DNA of 64,000 nt from an uncultured Eggerthellaceae bacterium (GCA_934617425.1 CAKTUD010000007.1:1-64000); one strand, 5' to 3'. Positions 17,708-27,621 are shown, counted from the stretch's first letter. A program made the numbers and translations. Notes: generated by a model not told the origin, from the letters alone.

Positions 17708-18868
17708 ATGCAAGTAACCGACACCATCGAATACATAGGCGTGAACGACCATGATATCGATTTGTTCGAAGGCCAATACGACGTGCGCGAGATCGGCATG
17801 TCATACAACAGCTATGTTATCTTCGGCAGCAAGATCGCCGTCACCGACACCGTCGACGCCCACTTCGTCGACGAATGGCTTGACAATCTCGAAAAAGCGC
17901 TTAACGGCCGCACGCCCACCTATCTTATCGTGCACCATATGGAGCCCGATCATTCGGCGGGAATCGCATCGTTTTCGAAGCGCTATCCTCAAGCACACAT
18001 CGTTGCTTCAGCAATGGCTTTCAAGATGATGGAGTCCTATTTCGGCACCGACTTCGCCGATCACAAGATCGTTGCCAAGGAAGGTTTCGAACTCGACCTT
18101 GGCGGGCACAACCTCCATTTCATCGGTGCGCCGAATGTGCATTGGCCCGAGGTACTGCTCTCCTACGACACCGCCGACAAAGCGCTTTTCTCGGCTGATG
18201 CATTCGGCAAGTTCGGCGCCAACGACACCTGCGACTCTAAAGACTGGACATGCGAAGCGCGCCGTTACTACTTCGGTATCGTAGGAAAGTTCGGCAAAAA
18301 CGTGCAGGCAGCGCTGAAAAAGGCCGCCGCGCTTGATATCGAGCATATCTGCCCGCTTCACGGCCCTGTCCTCTCGGACAATCTCGGCTCTTACCTTAAC
18401 TTGTACAGCACTTGGTCGAGCTACGAGCCTGAAGACCGTGGCGTGACCATCGCCTATGCAAGCGTCTATGGACATACCAAGCAAGCAGCAGAAGAACTTG
18501 CGCATGCTCTCGAAGGGAAAGGCCAAACTGTTTCGCTCTTCGATTTGGCACGCGCCGATATGGCCGAAGCCGTAGAGGATGCGTTCCGCTACGATCGCCT
18601 CGTGCTTGCGAGCATCACGTACGCCGGCGGCATCTTCCCATTCATGAGCACGTTCATCCACACCCTCGCCGAGCATGCGTATCAAAATCGCAAAGTCGCC
18701 TTCATCGAGTCTGGGACTTGGGCACCCATAGCCGCCAAGACGATGCGCACCCAAATGGAACAGATGGACGGCATCGAGTTCGCCGAGAACGTCGTAACCG
18801 TACGCGGTGCGGTTGACGATACCGCACGTACCCAGATCGCTGCTCTTGCCGACGAGCTGTCCGCATAA
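17708..18868 (+). CDS. Flavodiiron protein (FprA family A-type flavoprotein)
   Basis: 386 residues: N-terminal metallo-beta-lactamase-like diiron domain with H77-x-E79-x-D81-H82 (HHMEPDHSAG), further ligands H and D in PNVHWPEVLLSYD-x-ADKALFSADAFG and CPLHGPVL, then a C-terminal flavodoxin domain from about residue 255 (VTIAYASVYGHTKQAAEELA). Such enzymes reduce O2 to water or NO to N2O in anaerobes. GGAGG lies just before the ATG. Acts in the cytoplasm with rubredoxin-like donors, such as the rubrerythrin partner set at 32562. Confidence 0.95.
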   Translation: MQVTDTIEYIGVNDHDIDLFEGQYDVREIGMSYNSYVIFGSKIAVTDTVDAHFVDEWLDNLEKALNGRTPTYLIVHHMEPDHSAGIASFSKRYPQAHIVASAMAFKMMESYFGTDFADHKIVAKEGFELDLGGHNLHFIGAPNVHWPEVLLSYDTADKALFSADAFGKFGANDTCDSKDWTCEARRYYFGIVGKFGKNVQAALKKAAALDIEHICPLHGPVLSDNLGSYLNLYSTWSSYEPEDRGVTIAYASVYGHTKQAAEELAHALEGKGQTVSLFDLARADMAEAVEDAFRYDRLVLASITYAGGIFPFMSTFIHTLAEHAYQNRKVAFIESGTWAPIAAKTMRTQMEQMDGIEFAENVVTVRGAVDDTARTQIAALADELSA

Positions 18869-18896
18869 GAAGCAGGCATTCCCTCAACCGGCAACA

Positions 18897-18929
18897 CACG
18901 TGGGCGTTCAAAGAGAGAACGCCCACGTG
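18897..18929. repeat. Perfect hairpin across convergent gene ends
   Basis: Arms CACGTGGGCGTTC (18897-18909) and its exact complement (18917-18929) enclose a 7-base loop. The right arm includes the last codons and stop of the HdeD-like gene. No U-run follows on either strand, so it may work as an mRNA end-stabilising hairpin for both convergent transcripts. Confidence 0.6.
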
Positions 18930-19444
18930 ATACGGCTCACGCCTTGAACAAGCATGCAAACGCCGAGGAAGATGCCGAACACCGAGATGATCAACGCCGG
19001 CTGCGCCAAAGCGATAACGAAACCTGCGATCATGGCGACGCCGAACATGCCCGTGAGCACGCGCATGGCCATATTTTCCCCTGAGTGGTTCGCGATGGCG
19101 CATGTCAAGCTGGTGATGCCTTCAGTAAGCATGAACAGCGCCACCAATATGGCGCCGAACTCCTGCACGCTGTAATTGAAGAAAGGCACCGTTAAATTCA
19201 AAAGCATGAACACCACGCCGAAAACGCCGATGGCCAAGCTCGCCGTGCCAGAAAACACCTGAAACCCGCTTCCCTTCAAAGCTTTGCGCATCATGAGATA
19301 GTTAACGATGCACAAGATGCCCATCGCGCCGATGAAGATCGCGATGATGTAGCCGTATACAAGAGAGGACGCGAAAGGGTGAGCGAAGCAGATGCAGGCA
19401 ACTATAATCGATAGCACGCCAAAAACGATGTTGAAAACCTTCAT
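18908..19444 (-). CDS. HdeD-like/DUF308 membrane protein
   Basis: 178 residues with six predicted helices in three pairs, the pattern of DUF308/HdeD proteins (FNIVFGVLSIIVACICFAHP; LFMLTEGITSLTCAIA; MLVQGVSRITWAF). AAAGGGGA lies before the ATG. Convergent with the flavodiiron gene. In enterobacteria HdeD is linked to acid resistance; here the role is unknown. Confidence 0.85.
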   Translation of the reverse strand: MKVFNIVFGVLSIIVACICFAHPFASSLVYGYIIAIFIGAMGILCIVNYLMMRKALKGSGFQVFSGTASLAIGVFGVVFMLLNLTVPFFNYSVQEFGAILVALFMLTEGITSLTCAIANHSGENMAMRVLTGMFGVAMIAGFVIALAQPALIISVFGIFLGVCMLVQGVSRITWAFSL

Positions 19445-19679
19445 GAGAATCCCCTTTCAATCCTTAGCTGAATTTCCCATCTATAACCAGAATACCATGC
19501 GAATAACCGCTCGAACGCAGGACAACCTATCGGGAGCACAGCGTTGCTGGGCGCTGGCGCGAAACCGAAGGCGCTCGATTCGGTTTTGATCGAACACCCC
19601 GCATGAACAATAGGCTATATTCAAAAAAGAAGCTGCGCGATTACAAGCCGAAGAGCGCGAACAAGAAAACGAGGAGAGA

Positions 19680-21065
19680 ATGAACCGGGGCAATTTAAGA
19701 GCTATTTTCGTCGTCTATCTTACCGGGCTGTTGCTCGGCGGCCTCTATGTGGGTATGATCGCGCCCGTGCGCTTGGTCATCCAAGAGCAGTTCGGCTTGA
19801 ACGACAGCATCGGCATCTGGGTAATCAATATCTACACGCTGTTCTACGCCGCATGCATCCCCATCATCGGCAAACTCGCCGATATGCGCGGCCGCAAACC
19901 CGTGTTCCTTGGATGCTTGACGACGTTCGCGCTCGGTTCAACCGTTTGCGGCATCGCGCAATATGCTGATTCGTTCGCGCTCTTGCTCGCAGGGCGCCTT
20001 GCGCAGGCAATAGGTGCCTGCGGCATCATCCCCGTGGCGAACGCCGAGATCGGAGCGACGTTCCCACAAGAGAAACGCGGTATGGCGCTGGGAATCGCCG
20101 CCGCCGTTGCCGGCATCGCCAACGTACTCGGCGCCGCAGTAGGCAGCGCAGTGATAGGCATCGTAGGCGCAGGCAACTGGGCGATGCTGTTCTTCTTCGC
20201 CCTGCCCGTTTGCGTCGCGCTCATAATCGTCGGCAGACGCGTTTTGCCCAGCACCACCAGCGAGAACGGTAGCAAGATCGATGGAGCCGGATCGGTGCTT
20301 ATGGTTGCAACGGTGTTGCTGCTTTTATTATCGCTGCAGGGAATCGATTGTAACCATGTAGCCTCATCGCTGCAATCGAAGGCCGTTGTCGTCCCCGCGA
20401 TCGGCTTCGTTGCCTGCGGCCTTGCTTTCGCAGCGGTTGAACGCCGCACGGCGAACCCCGTGTTCAACCTCTCCTACTTGAAAAACAAGCCGATCGTCAT
20501 CACGATGGTGGTCAGCTTCTTCGTAGGCGGCGTCACCATCACCATGTCGCTTATCCCCGAAGTAGCCGAGTTCATCATGAACGCCCCCGTCGGATCGGGC
20601 GGGATCTACATACTTCCCGTAGGCGTGATGTGCATGTTCGGCCCACCGCTCGGTGGGAAGCTCATCGATTGCTTCGGCCCCAAGCCCGTTCTCGTGGGCG
20701 GTCTCTCTGTCGCCGGCATCGGCTTTCTCTTCATCGCGTTCATTAGCTTGAAAAGCGCGAACGCTGCGCTTCTAATCGCTGGCCTCTCGCTTATGGGTCT
20801 CGGAATGGGTTTCGCTATGGGAGCGCCCACCAATTACATGATTCTCGAGAACACCAGTCCCGACGAAAGCGGATCGGCCATCGCAACCATCGCCCTCGTG
20901 CGACAAATCGGCGCCACCGTTGCGCCGGCGATTCTCCTTGGCTTCGTAACCGCTGCGCCTGGAGCAGACGGCTTCTTCCGGATGCTTCTCTGCGCTACGG
21001 TATTTTGCCTGGTGTCTCTTATCGTCATGCTTTTCTATCGTGGCAAGCCCTCTTCCAACAGCTAA
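19680..21065 (+). CDS. MFS transporter (DHA2/EmrB-like drug:H+ antiporter)
   Basis: 461 residues with about 14 helices. Motif A-like GKLADMRGRKPVFLG follows helix 2, and GRLAQAIGACGIIPVANAEI plus GIAAAVAGIANVLGAAVGS match the drug-exporter motif B/C region. It lies 46 bases before adenine deaminase on the same strand, so it may be co-transcribed and move purines or analogues; the fold itself points to multidrug export. Substrate not determinable. Confidence 0.88.
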   Translation: MNRGNLRAIFVVYLTGLLLGGLYVGMIAPVRLVIQEQFGLNDSIGIWVINIYTLFYAACIPIIGKLADMRGRKPVFLGCLTTFALGSTVCGIAQYADSFALLLAGRLAQAIGACGIIPVANAEIGATFPQEKRGMALGIAAAVAGIANVLGAAVGSAVIGIVGAGNWAMLFFFALPVCVALIIVGRRVLPSTTSENGSKIDGAGSVLMVATVLLLLLSLQGIDCNHVASSLQSKAVVVPAIGFVACGLAFAAVERRTANPVFNLSYLKNKPIVITMVVSFFVGGVTITMSLIPEVAEFIMNAPVGSGGIYILPVGVMCMFGPPLGGKLIDCFGPKPVLVGGLSVAGIGFLFIAFISLKSANAALLIAGLSLMGLGMGFAMGAPTNYMILENTSPDESGSAIATIALVRQIGATVAPAILLGFVTAAPGADGFFRMLLCATVFCLVSLIVMLFYRGKPSSNS

Positions 21066-21111
21066 CGAATCGAAGCAGCAACCTTATCGGATCCCGCTGA
21101 AAGGAACCATC

Positions 21112-22926
21112 ATGTCCGTCGAATGCCTTCGAAACCTGATAGACGCCGCCGAAAGCCGCACGCCCATCGACACGCTGTTCGAGAATGCACGCATAATCGA
21201 TGTGTACGGGCAGCGCATCGTGGCCGGTAGCGTTGCCGTGAAAGACGGCGTTATCGTTGGCGTGACGATCGATGGACGCGACGAGGAAAGCTACCGCGCC
21301 GCCTGCGTGATCGACTGCGAAAAGCGCTACCTATCCCCCGGGTTCATCGACGGGCACCTGCATATCGAATCATCTAATGTGCGCCCCGCGGAATACGCGC
21401 GCATGGCCGCTTCACGCGGCACCACGACGGCTATCGCCGACAGCCACGAAATCTGCAACGTAGCAGGCACCGCCGGCCTCGAATTCATGATCGAAGACGG
21501 CAAGCGCGCGCCCATTTCCTTCAAGTACATGATGCCCTCGTGCGTACCAGCGCTACCCGACGAGCAAGCTGGAGCAATCATCTCCGCCAACGATATGCAC
21601 TCTTTCATCAAGAAGCATCCGGGCGAGATATTCGGCCTTGGCGAGATGATGAACCTTCCCGGCGTGATCGACGCCGACAGCGAGACGCTGGCACGCATAG
21701 CCACCGCCGCTAAAACCGAGTCGGGCTTGGTGGACGGTCATGCGCCGCTCGTTGGCGGAGCCGATCTCAACGCCTACGCCGCAACGGGCATCATCGCCGA
21801 CCACGAATCGACTAGCCCCGACGAAGCTCTCGACAAGCTTTCGCGGGGCATGTACGTGATGCTGCGCGAAGGCACCTGCAGCCACGATCTGACAAATCTC
21901 TCCCCTTTGATCCTAGAAAACCCCGCTCGTGCGCGGCGCTGCTGCCTTGCCACCGACGATCGGGCGCCATCCGATGCCCTCTCTCTCGGCATGATCGACA
22001 ACGCCTGCCGCGTTGCCATCGAGGCCGGCATCGACCCCATCGTCGCCATTTCGATGGGAACGCTTTCCTGCGCGGAATGCTTCGGATTAGACCATGGAAA
22101 CCCCAACGCGATCGAGCGCAGGGGCGCCATAGCACCTGGCAAACGCGCCGATATCCTGTTACTTGACGACCTCGAATTCACGCATCCGCCTTATCGAGTG
22201 TACGCCGCAGGGAAATTAGTTGCCGAAGAAGGGCATTTCGTCGGCACGATCACAGAGAAGCCAAGCAAGGTCGCGGCGCTCGAGCGAAGCTTGCGCGATT
22301 CGGTAAAACTGCCGTATCTATCCCACGCCGTGTTCGACTATGCCTTCCGCCCCGGCGAAGCCGTAATCGACATCGTGCCGGGCAAGGCGATAACCGGCAT
22401 GGCGCGTCCTGATAAAGCCGACGGGCTGCGCCGTATCGTGCTTATCGAGCGCCATGGTCGCGGCGTTGCGGCACAACAAGCAGGAGCCGATGGCGATGCA
22501 CCAGTGGGAATGGGTCTTACAGGCGAGCATATCGGTCGCGGCTGGGTGCGCGGCTACACCATCTCCGACGGCGCCATCGCCTCGACCATCGGACACGACT
22601 CGCATAACGTCTGCGTCGTGGGAGACAACCCCGATGACATGCTGAAAGCCGTGCAGGCCGTCGAGCAAGGCGGGCACGTGCTTGTGCACCAAGGCGAAGT
22701 GGTTGCCCGCATACCGCTACCTCTTGGCGGCCTTATGAGCGATGAAACCGCCGAAGAGGTTGCGAAGCAACACGACGCGTTCATGGCACGCGCCCGTTCG
22801 ATGGGAATAGAAGAACCCCTTGATCCCATCATGGGCATAATATTCCTGCCCCTTGCCGTCATCCCCACGCTGCGAATCCGTCCCGAGGGAATGTTCGATG
22901 TGACCTCATTCAGCTATACGGAATAA
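21112..22926 (+). CDS. ade: Adenine deaminase
   Basis: 604 residues of the amidohydrolase superfamily: metal-binding GFIDGHLHIESSNV near residue 75, later DGHAPLVGG, IIADHESTSPDEAL and the catalytic region TDDRAPSD, with the long C-terminal domain specific to Ade (GQGHDSHN-type stretch, here IGHDSHNVCVVGDNPDDML). Converts adenine to hypoxanthine and ammonia. The start at 21112 has AAAGGAACC upstream; the longer frame overlaps the MFS gene. Ends in PEGMFDVTSFSY, usual for the family. Confidence 0.95.
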   Translation: MSVECLRNLIDAAESRTPIDTLFENARIIDVYGQRIVAGSVAVKDGVIVGVTIDGRDEESYRAACVIDCEKRYLSPGFIDGHLHIESSNVRPAEYARMAASRGTTTAIADSHEICNVAGTAGLEFMIEDGKRAPISFKYMMPSCVPALPDEQAGAIISANDMHSFIKKHPGEIFGLGEMMNLPGVIDADSETLARIATAAKTESGLVDGHAPLVGGADLNAYAATGIIADHESTSPDEALDKLSRGMYVMLREGTCSHDLTNLSPLILENPARARRCCLATDDRAPSDALSLGMIDNACRVAIEAGIDPIVAISMGTLSCAECFGLDHGNPNAIERRGAIAPGKRADILLLDDLEFTHPPYRVYAAGKLVAEEGHFVGTITEKPSKVAALERSLRDSVKLPYLSHAVFDYAFRPGEAVIDIVPGKAITGMARPDKADGLRRIVLIERHGRGVAAQQAGADGDAPVGMGLTGEHIGRGWVRGYTISDGAIASTIGHDSHNVCVVGDNPDDMLKAVQAVEQGGHVLVHQGEVVARIPLPLGGLMSDETAEEVAKQHDAFMARARSMGIEEPLDPIMGIIFLPLAVIPTLRIRPEGMFDVTSFSYTE

Positions 22927-22933
22927 CGAAAAG

Positions 22934-22965
22934 CGCCGGCGACTCATGAACGAATCGCTGGCGCA
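22934..22965 (-). terminator. Terminator between ade and ddh
   Basis: On the minus strand GCGCCAGCGA and TCGCCGGCGC (9 of 10 pairs) form a stem with a 12-base loop followed by TTTTCGTT. It lies 26 bases after the ddh stop, so it fits as the ddh terminator and may also slow transcripts from ade. Confidence 0.6.
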
Positions 22966-22991
22966 TTGCTTATAGGCACACGAGCGCGCTA

Positions 22992-23969
22992 CTACAGCAT
23001 ATGCGCGCGCAATTCCTCACCGGAAGCAGCGGATAGATAAGCGGGCGCGATGTCGAAGACGGTCTTGCAACCACGGGATCCTTCGGCAGCGAGGCGGGCA
23101 ACCGCGCGGGCATAGGCAACGAGCACGCTCGAGGTGAACTCGGGGTTCGACTCAAGATCGAGCGAATACTCGATCTTGCAATTCTTGCCACCTGCGGTTT
23201 TGCCGGTACGAATAACGAATCCTCCATGGGGCAGACCAGCATGGTCGCGGTCGAGTTCCTCTTGGCTGATGAAGTTGACCGTAACGTCGTACTCGTCGAA
23301 GTAGTTGGGCATCTCGACGATCTGCTTGGTGACGGCATCGGGGTCGGCACCCTCCTCCAGAACAACCCAGCACTCGCGCGTGTGCTTCTGACGCGCGGTC
23401 AGCTCGGGGTTCGCACCGGAGCGAACCGCTTCGAGGGCCTCGGGCACGGGAATGGTGTACTGGCGCGCATCGGCCACGCCGGGAATGCGGCGCAACGCAT
23501 CGGAATGGCCCTGGGAAACGCCACGTCCCCAGAAGGTGTAGTCGGCGCCCTCGGGCAGGATGCAATTGGCATACAGGCGATTCAGCGAGAACAAACCCGG
23601 ATCCCAACCGCAGGAGATAAGCGCCGTGTTACCCGCTTCTTTCGCCGCCGCGTCGACATTGCCGAAATGCTCGGGGATCCTTGCGTGGGTATCGAACGAA
23701 TCAACGACGTTGTACAGCGCTGCATATTTCGGGGTTTGCTTCGGCAAATCGGTGGCGCTACCGCCGCAAATGATCAAAACGTCGATATCCTCATTACCTG
23801 TTTCGAGATCGGCTACCGAACGGACGGGCACGCCCTCCGTCGCGATCGAGATCGTCGCGGGATCGCGACGCGTGTACACAGCCGCAAGCTGCATGTCGCT
23901 GTTCTGGCGAATAGCCAGCTCGACGCCCTTGCCCAAATTACCATAACCTAAAATACCGATACGGGCCAT
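22992..23969 (-). CDS. ddh: meso-Diaminopimelate D-dehydrogenase
   Basis: 325 residues: NADP-binding Rossmann start MARIGILGYGNLGKGVELAI, VLIICGGSATDLPKQTP, then the family hallmark VDSFDTHARIPEHF and ISCGWDPGLFSLNRLYA, and the substrate region YTFWGRGVSQGHSDALRRIP. Catalyses the one-step reductive amination of tetrahydrodipicolinate to meso-DAP for peptidoglycan and lysine. A full-length gene is consistent with meso-DAP being made here by the dehydrogenase route. Confidence 0.95.
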   Translation of the reverse strand: MARIGILGYGNLGKGVELAIRQNSDMQLAAVYTRRDPATISIATEGVPVRSVADLETGNEDIDVLIICGGSATDLPKQTPKYAALYNVVDSFDTHARIPEHFGNVDAAAKEAGNTALISCGWDPGLFSLNRLYANCILPEGADYTFWGRGVSQGHSDALRRIPGVADARQYTIPVPEALEAVRSGANPELTARQKHTRECWVVLEEGADPDAVTKQIVEMPNYFDEYDVTVNFISQEELDRDHAGLPHGGFVIRTGKTAGGKNCKIEYSLDLESNPEFTSSVLVAYARAVARLAAEGSRGCKTVFDIAPAYLSAASGEELRAHML

Positions 23970-24110
23970 AACGCTTCCTTTCTTGCCAGCTCAGCCGAAT
24001 CCGGCCAAGGCGAAACCGCGCTTGGCAGTGCTGAGATGTACCTTAATGACATCAATTCTACGGCATAGCGGACAACTTCATTCCTTAGCCGCAATACTAC
24101 CAAAACCCGC

Positions 24111-24851
24111 CTAGCGCAGAAAGACGTTATCCGCGTCGTAAGAATCGCGCCGCGCATGACGCCCGCGCACGGGCTCCCGATAGCGCAGCTCGGCAACGAA
24201 ATAGCCGTACGCCAACGCGATGGACAAGCCCAGAAGCACGCCAGCGAGGATGTCAGTGAACCAATGCACGCCCGAGAACAGCCTGCCAACCACGATAAGC
24301 GCAGCGACGATAGCGCTACCCGCCACAACGCCCGTGCGAGCGCCGCCCTTCAAGCGAGCTTTTGCCCATACGATGGCGCAGCCAAGCGCGCCGACCGATA
24401 GCAGCGAATGCGACGACGGGTACGAAGGTTCAAGCGCACCGTCGACGAGCACCGGCCGATAATTGATGGCGATCTTGTCGAAGCCGACATACAACACGAG
24501 CATCACTACGTACGCCGCGCCCAGCATGATGATAGCCTTATCGACCCTGCGAATCCCGCGCCCGCGCACCAGCTGCACAACGCCCACCACGAAGAAGACA
24601 CCCATCGAGGCAATGGGTATGAGTCCGCCGATCTCGGTAGCGCTATAGAGCATCCAATTCACGCCGATGATCCTCTGGATGGATCCGTTGAGCATCGCAA
24701 GACCCACTGAAGTGCCGTTCGGACCGATGGCTTCAACATCGACGGCGATCACGGCCACAGTGAGCAACGAGAACAAAACGAATACGCCGAGCGGCGGCGC
24801 AAACGACGGATGCGAAACCTTGCCGCCCCTCGATCCGCTTCGATTAGCCAT
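24111..24851 (-). CDS. PAP2-superfamily membrane phosphatase
   Basis: 246 residues, five or six helices. The three PAP2 motifs are seen as KIAINYRPVL (altered motif 1), PSYPSSHSLLSVG (motif 2) and RLFSGVHWFTDILAG (motif 3, with catalytic His). The start at 24851 (MANRSGSRGG) was chosen because the upstream extension lacks membrane character. Likely dephosphorylates undecaprenyl pyrophosphate or a phosphatidyl substrate at the outer face of the membrane; which one is not clear. Confidence 0.88.
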   Translation of the reverse strand: MANRSGSRGGKVSHPSFAPPLGVFVLFSLLTVAVIAVDVEAIGPNGTSVGLAMLNGSIQRIIGVNWMLYSATEIGGLIPIASMGVFFVVGVVQLVRGRGIRRVDKAIIMLGAAYVVMLVLYVGFDKIAINYRPVLVDGALEPSYPSSHSLLSVGALGCAIVWAKARLKGGARTGVVAGSAIVAALIVVGRLFSGVHWFTDILAGVLLGLSIALAYGYFVAELRYREPVRGRHARRDSYDADNVFLR

Positions 24852-25109
24852 GTAAATCCTTCCTTTTCCGGAATCAAACCTATTCACCATAGCAGAAATC
24901 GCCCGGCGAAAGGTACCGCATGCGCGCTTACAGCCCAATCACATGACCTTGCAGGCAGTGCGCAAATCCCCATCTGTGGCGAGAGCACCCTGCCACCTGA
25001 ATCCAGGCGGGTTAGATGACAGTTGCCGCACAAATGAGTTCGTCCGCTTGTCAAGCAAAGCGACAACCCACATGATGGAAATACGTTGGAAGATCGAAAG
25101 GAGAATCCT

Positions 25110-26075
25110 ATGTGCACATCAGTTCGATTCACCAGCACCGATGGCTCTCTGTACCTCGGTCGCAACCTCGATTGGAGCTGCGGCTATGGCGAGAAAACGC
25201 GCATCATGCCCAAAGGGTTCCCGTTGCCGTACGCTTTTTTGCCAAAAGCCCCGGCTGCGCATGCAGCCATAGGCATGTGCGTCGATTTTCAAAACTATCC
25301 GCTGTTCTTCGATTGCGGCAACGACGCCGGCTTGGCCATCGCCGGCCTCAATCACCCCGGTTGCGCCGAATACGCCCCCGAAGCCATAGAGGGCAAGACG
25401 AACATCGCGGCTTACGAGTTCCCTGTTTGGGTGGCGGCGAACTTCACCACAGTCGACGAGGTTGAAGATGCCCTGGAAAACGCCCTCATCGTCGAAAAGC
25501 CGATAAGCGACGCCTTCCCCGTTTCCTATCTCCATTGGATAATCGGCGACGCCACGCGCTCGATCGTGGTCGAATCGCGCACCGATGGCCTGCACGTCAT
25601 GGACAACCCCGTCGACACGCTGGCGAACCATCCCGATTTCGAATGGCACCTTACCAACTTGCGCACCTATATCACGGCGACGCCCACCTCACCGGCGCCG
25701 GCTACGTGGGGACGCGCCGAGCTCGCTCCGTTCGGTGCGGGAGCCGGCATGCGCGGCATCCCAGGCGATGCCTACTCGCCATCGCGCTTCGTGAAAGCCG
25801 CCTACCTAAACGCACACCACCCTGCTCAAACCGGTGAAGCCGATAACGTCATGCGCATGTTCCACACGCTCGCCGGCGTCGCGATGGTGAAAGGCTGCGC
25901 CGCTATGGCGAACGGCGAACTCGAATACACCATCTACACCAGCTGTTTCTCGGCGGCAACGGGTAATTACTACTACAACACCTACGAAGACCAGGCTGTC
26001 CACTATGCAAGCCTTGCCGATGCCGAAGGCGCCGATCCATCGAAGCTCATCGAGTGTTCTGTTCGCGTGAAATAG
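25110..26075 (+). CDS. Choloylglycine hydrolase family (bile salt hydrolase)
   Basis: 321 residues of the Ntn-hydrolase CBAH family. Met1 is followed by the nucleophile Cys2 (MCTSVRF), exposed after Met removal. Arg18 and Asp21 (YLGRNLDW), the GLNHPG loop and LTNLRTY with the active-site Asn region are all present. The start at 25110 has AAAGGAGAATCCT upstream; the earlier ATG at 25086 would bury the nucleophile. Hydrolyses conjugated bile acids (or penicillin V) in the cytoplasm. It points to a gut habitat. A palindrome with a T-rich tail about 100 bases downstream may end the transcript. Confidence 0.93.
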   Translation: MCTSVRFTSTDGSLYLGRNLDWSCGYGEKTRIMPKGFPLPYAFLPKAPAAHAAIGMCVDFQNYPLFFDCGNDAGLAIAGLNHPGCAEYAPEAIEGKTNIAAYEFPVWVAANFTTVDEVEDALENALIVEKPISDAFPVSYLHWIIGDATRSIVVESRTDGLHVMDNPVDTLANHPDFEWHLTNLRTYITATPTSPAPATWGRAELAPFGAGAGMRGIPGDAYSPSRFVKAAYLNAHHPAQTGEADNVMRMFHTLAGVAMVKGCAAMANGELEYTIYTSCFSAATGNYYYNTYEDQAVHYASLADAEGADPSKLIECSVRVK

Positions 26076-26177
26076 ATGAGGTAGCCATCGAGAAGATGCG
26101 AAAAGTCCTCGCATTGCCATCGGCAAGGGAGCCTTCGTCGTAAATGACAGATATTTTTCTTAATATTTACACAATGT

Positions 26178-26212
26178 ATATCCCCATAGTTTAAAATAAT
26201 TTATGGGGATAT
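26178..26212 (+). terminator. Palindrome with T-rich tail after the bile salt hydrolase gene
   Basis: ATATCCCCATA (26178-26188) and its exact complement (26202-26212) form an 11-bp stem with an AT-rich 13-base loop, followed by TTCTTCTTTTCTC. This fits an intrinsic terminator for the upstream gene. As it lies only 55 bases before the GGDEF gene start, it could instead be an operator for that gene. Confidence 0.5.
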
Positions 26213-26266
26213 TCTTCTTTTCTCTCACAGCCCCTCCCCGAAGCCGTGCATACCGAGGGAGGCTAT

Positions 26267-27427
26267 ATGAACGAGGTTCTGCTTTACTCTGAGATAAACA
26301 TTGCCTGCATCGGCGTTTTGCTGATCTTGCTGCTGAAGGTTCACAATTCGATGTTCCTGCAATCTCAGCGTTTTCTCTTTCGTCTGGATGCCGTCTGCTG
26401 CATCGCCTTTTTCGTTTTCGATGCTCTGTGGCTTTTGTTCACCGAGGACATCCTTACCGCTCCGCGCATTATCCAGTCGTCAATGGTGTTCCTCTACTTC
26501 AGCTTCGCCACGCTATCGGGCTTTTTCTGGTTTCTCTTTTCCGAATACGCGCAAGGCACCGACTATCATCAAGACCGCCGCAAGCTCTTTTTGGTAAGCT
26601 TACCGGCCATTATCCAGATCATCGTCGCAGCGGCGTCGCTGAAAACCGGATGGCTCTTCTGGATCGACGCAAACGACGTCTATCATCGCGGGCCGTTCTA
26701 CCTTATCGCCATGTCCGTCGGCTACGGATATGTCGTGGCAACAGCCGTGAAGGCGCTGGTCCTTTCATGGCGCACGGGAAACTACCAGCAAAAGCAGCGC
26801 TATCACACGCTCGCAAGTTTCGCCATCCTCCCTGTCATTGCCGGATGCGTACAGGTTGCCATGCCCGAAGCGCCCGTGCTCTGCATCGGAACCACGCTCG
26901 CCATGCTCAGCGTCTACATCGACCTGCAAGAACAGATGATATCGGTCGATCCTCTCACGCAGCTGAACAACCGCAACCAGCTCCATCAGCACCTGTCGAA
27001 TCGTCTGGGACGTTACGGCGGGAAGAAGCCGCTGTACTTGCTGATCTTGGACGGCAACCATTTCAAGCAGATCAACGACGAATACGGGCACATCGAAGGC
27101 GACCATGCCCTGCGCGAAATCGCAGCAGCGCTGCGCCGTGCGTGCACGGGACCGCATGATTTCATCTCGCGTTTCGGTGGCGACGAGTTCATCGTGATCG
27201 CCGAGCCCGAAGGCGGCGATACCGTCGAAGCGCTTTGCGAGCGCATCCATCACGAGTTGACGCAGGCCGATACCAACTATCCCCTTACCGTGTGCATCGG
27301 CTACGCAGGCTACACCACGAAAATCAAGAACGGCCAGCAATTCATCGATCTTGCCGACCGAGAGCTTTACAAAGCGAAGCGACTCCGAAAGAAAGTCCTG
27401 CACGCATCCGACCGAAACTGCCAATAA
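26267..27427 (+). CDS. Membrane-bound diguanylate cyclase (7TM-type sensor + GGDEF)
   Basis: 386 residues: about seven hydrophobic segments in the first 215 residues (a 7TM/histidine-kinase-N-terminal-like sensor), then a GGDEF domain starting at VDPLTQLNNRNQL. The active site loop is RFGGDEFIV, intact. No RxxD inhibitory site is obvious before it. Start at 26267 has GAGGGAGG upstream. Predicted to make c-di-GMP from GTP in response to a membrane or extracellular signal. No EAL/HD-GYP protein is seen in the window. Confidence 0.9.
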   Translation: MNEVLLYSEINIACIGVLLILLLKVHNSMFLQSQRFLFRLDAVCCIAFFVFDALWLLFTEDILTAPRIIQSSMVFLYFSFATLSGFFWFLFSEYAQGTDYHQDRRKLFLVSLPAIIQIIVAAASLKTGWLFWIDANDVYHRGPFYLIAMSVGYGYVVATAVKALVLSWRTGNYQQKQRYHTLASFAILPVIAGCVQVAMPEAPVLCIGTTLAMLSVYIDLQEQMISVDPLTQLNNRNQLHQHLSNRLGRYGGKKPLYLLILDGNHFKQINDEYGHIEGDHALREIAAALRRACTGPHDFISRFGGDEFIVIAEPEGGDTVEALCERIHHELTQADTNYPLTVCIGYAGYTTKIKNGQQFIDLADRELYKAKRLRKKVLHASDRNCQ

Positions 27428-27621
27428 TCGCTTCCATGCTTTCGCCGACCAAGTACGCTGGCGCACATCCCCGAAGACCATGGCAAGGTCAAAATCGGAT
27501 TAGATATGTCATTCGAAACAACCGTGGGCGTAACAGCCTTATGTCCCCTTATACTAAAAAGGTTGGCTTTATGCGATACGGGCGCCGCTTTCCGCACCCG
27601 TGCGAAATCGAAAGGACCGCC

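Noticed and set aside
19445..19679. Purine riboswitch before the MFS/adenine deaminase genes
   Set aside because: No conserved purine-riboswitch core could be seen in the leader.
24940..25080. Hairpin-rich stretch before the bile salt hydrolase gene
   Set aside because: Contains short stems (GTGGC/GCCAC and CCTG/CAGG), but they do not match the conserved core of a riboswitch I know and the distances are unremarkable.
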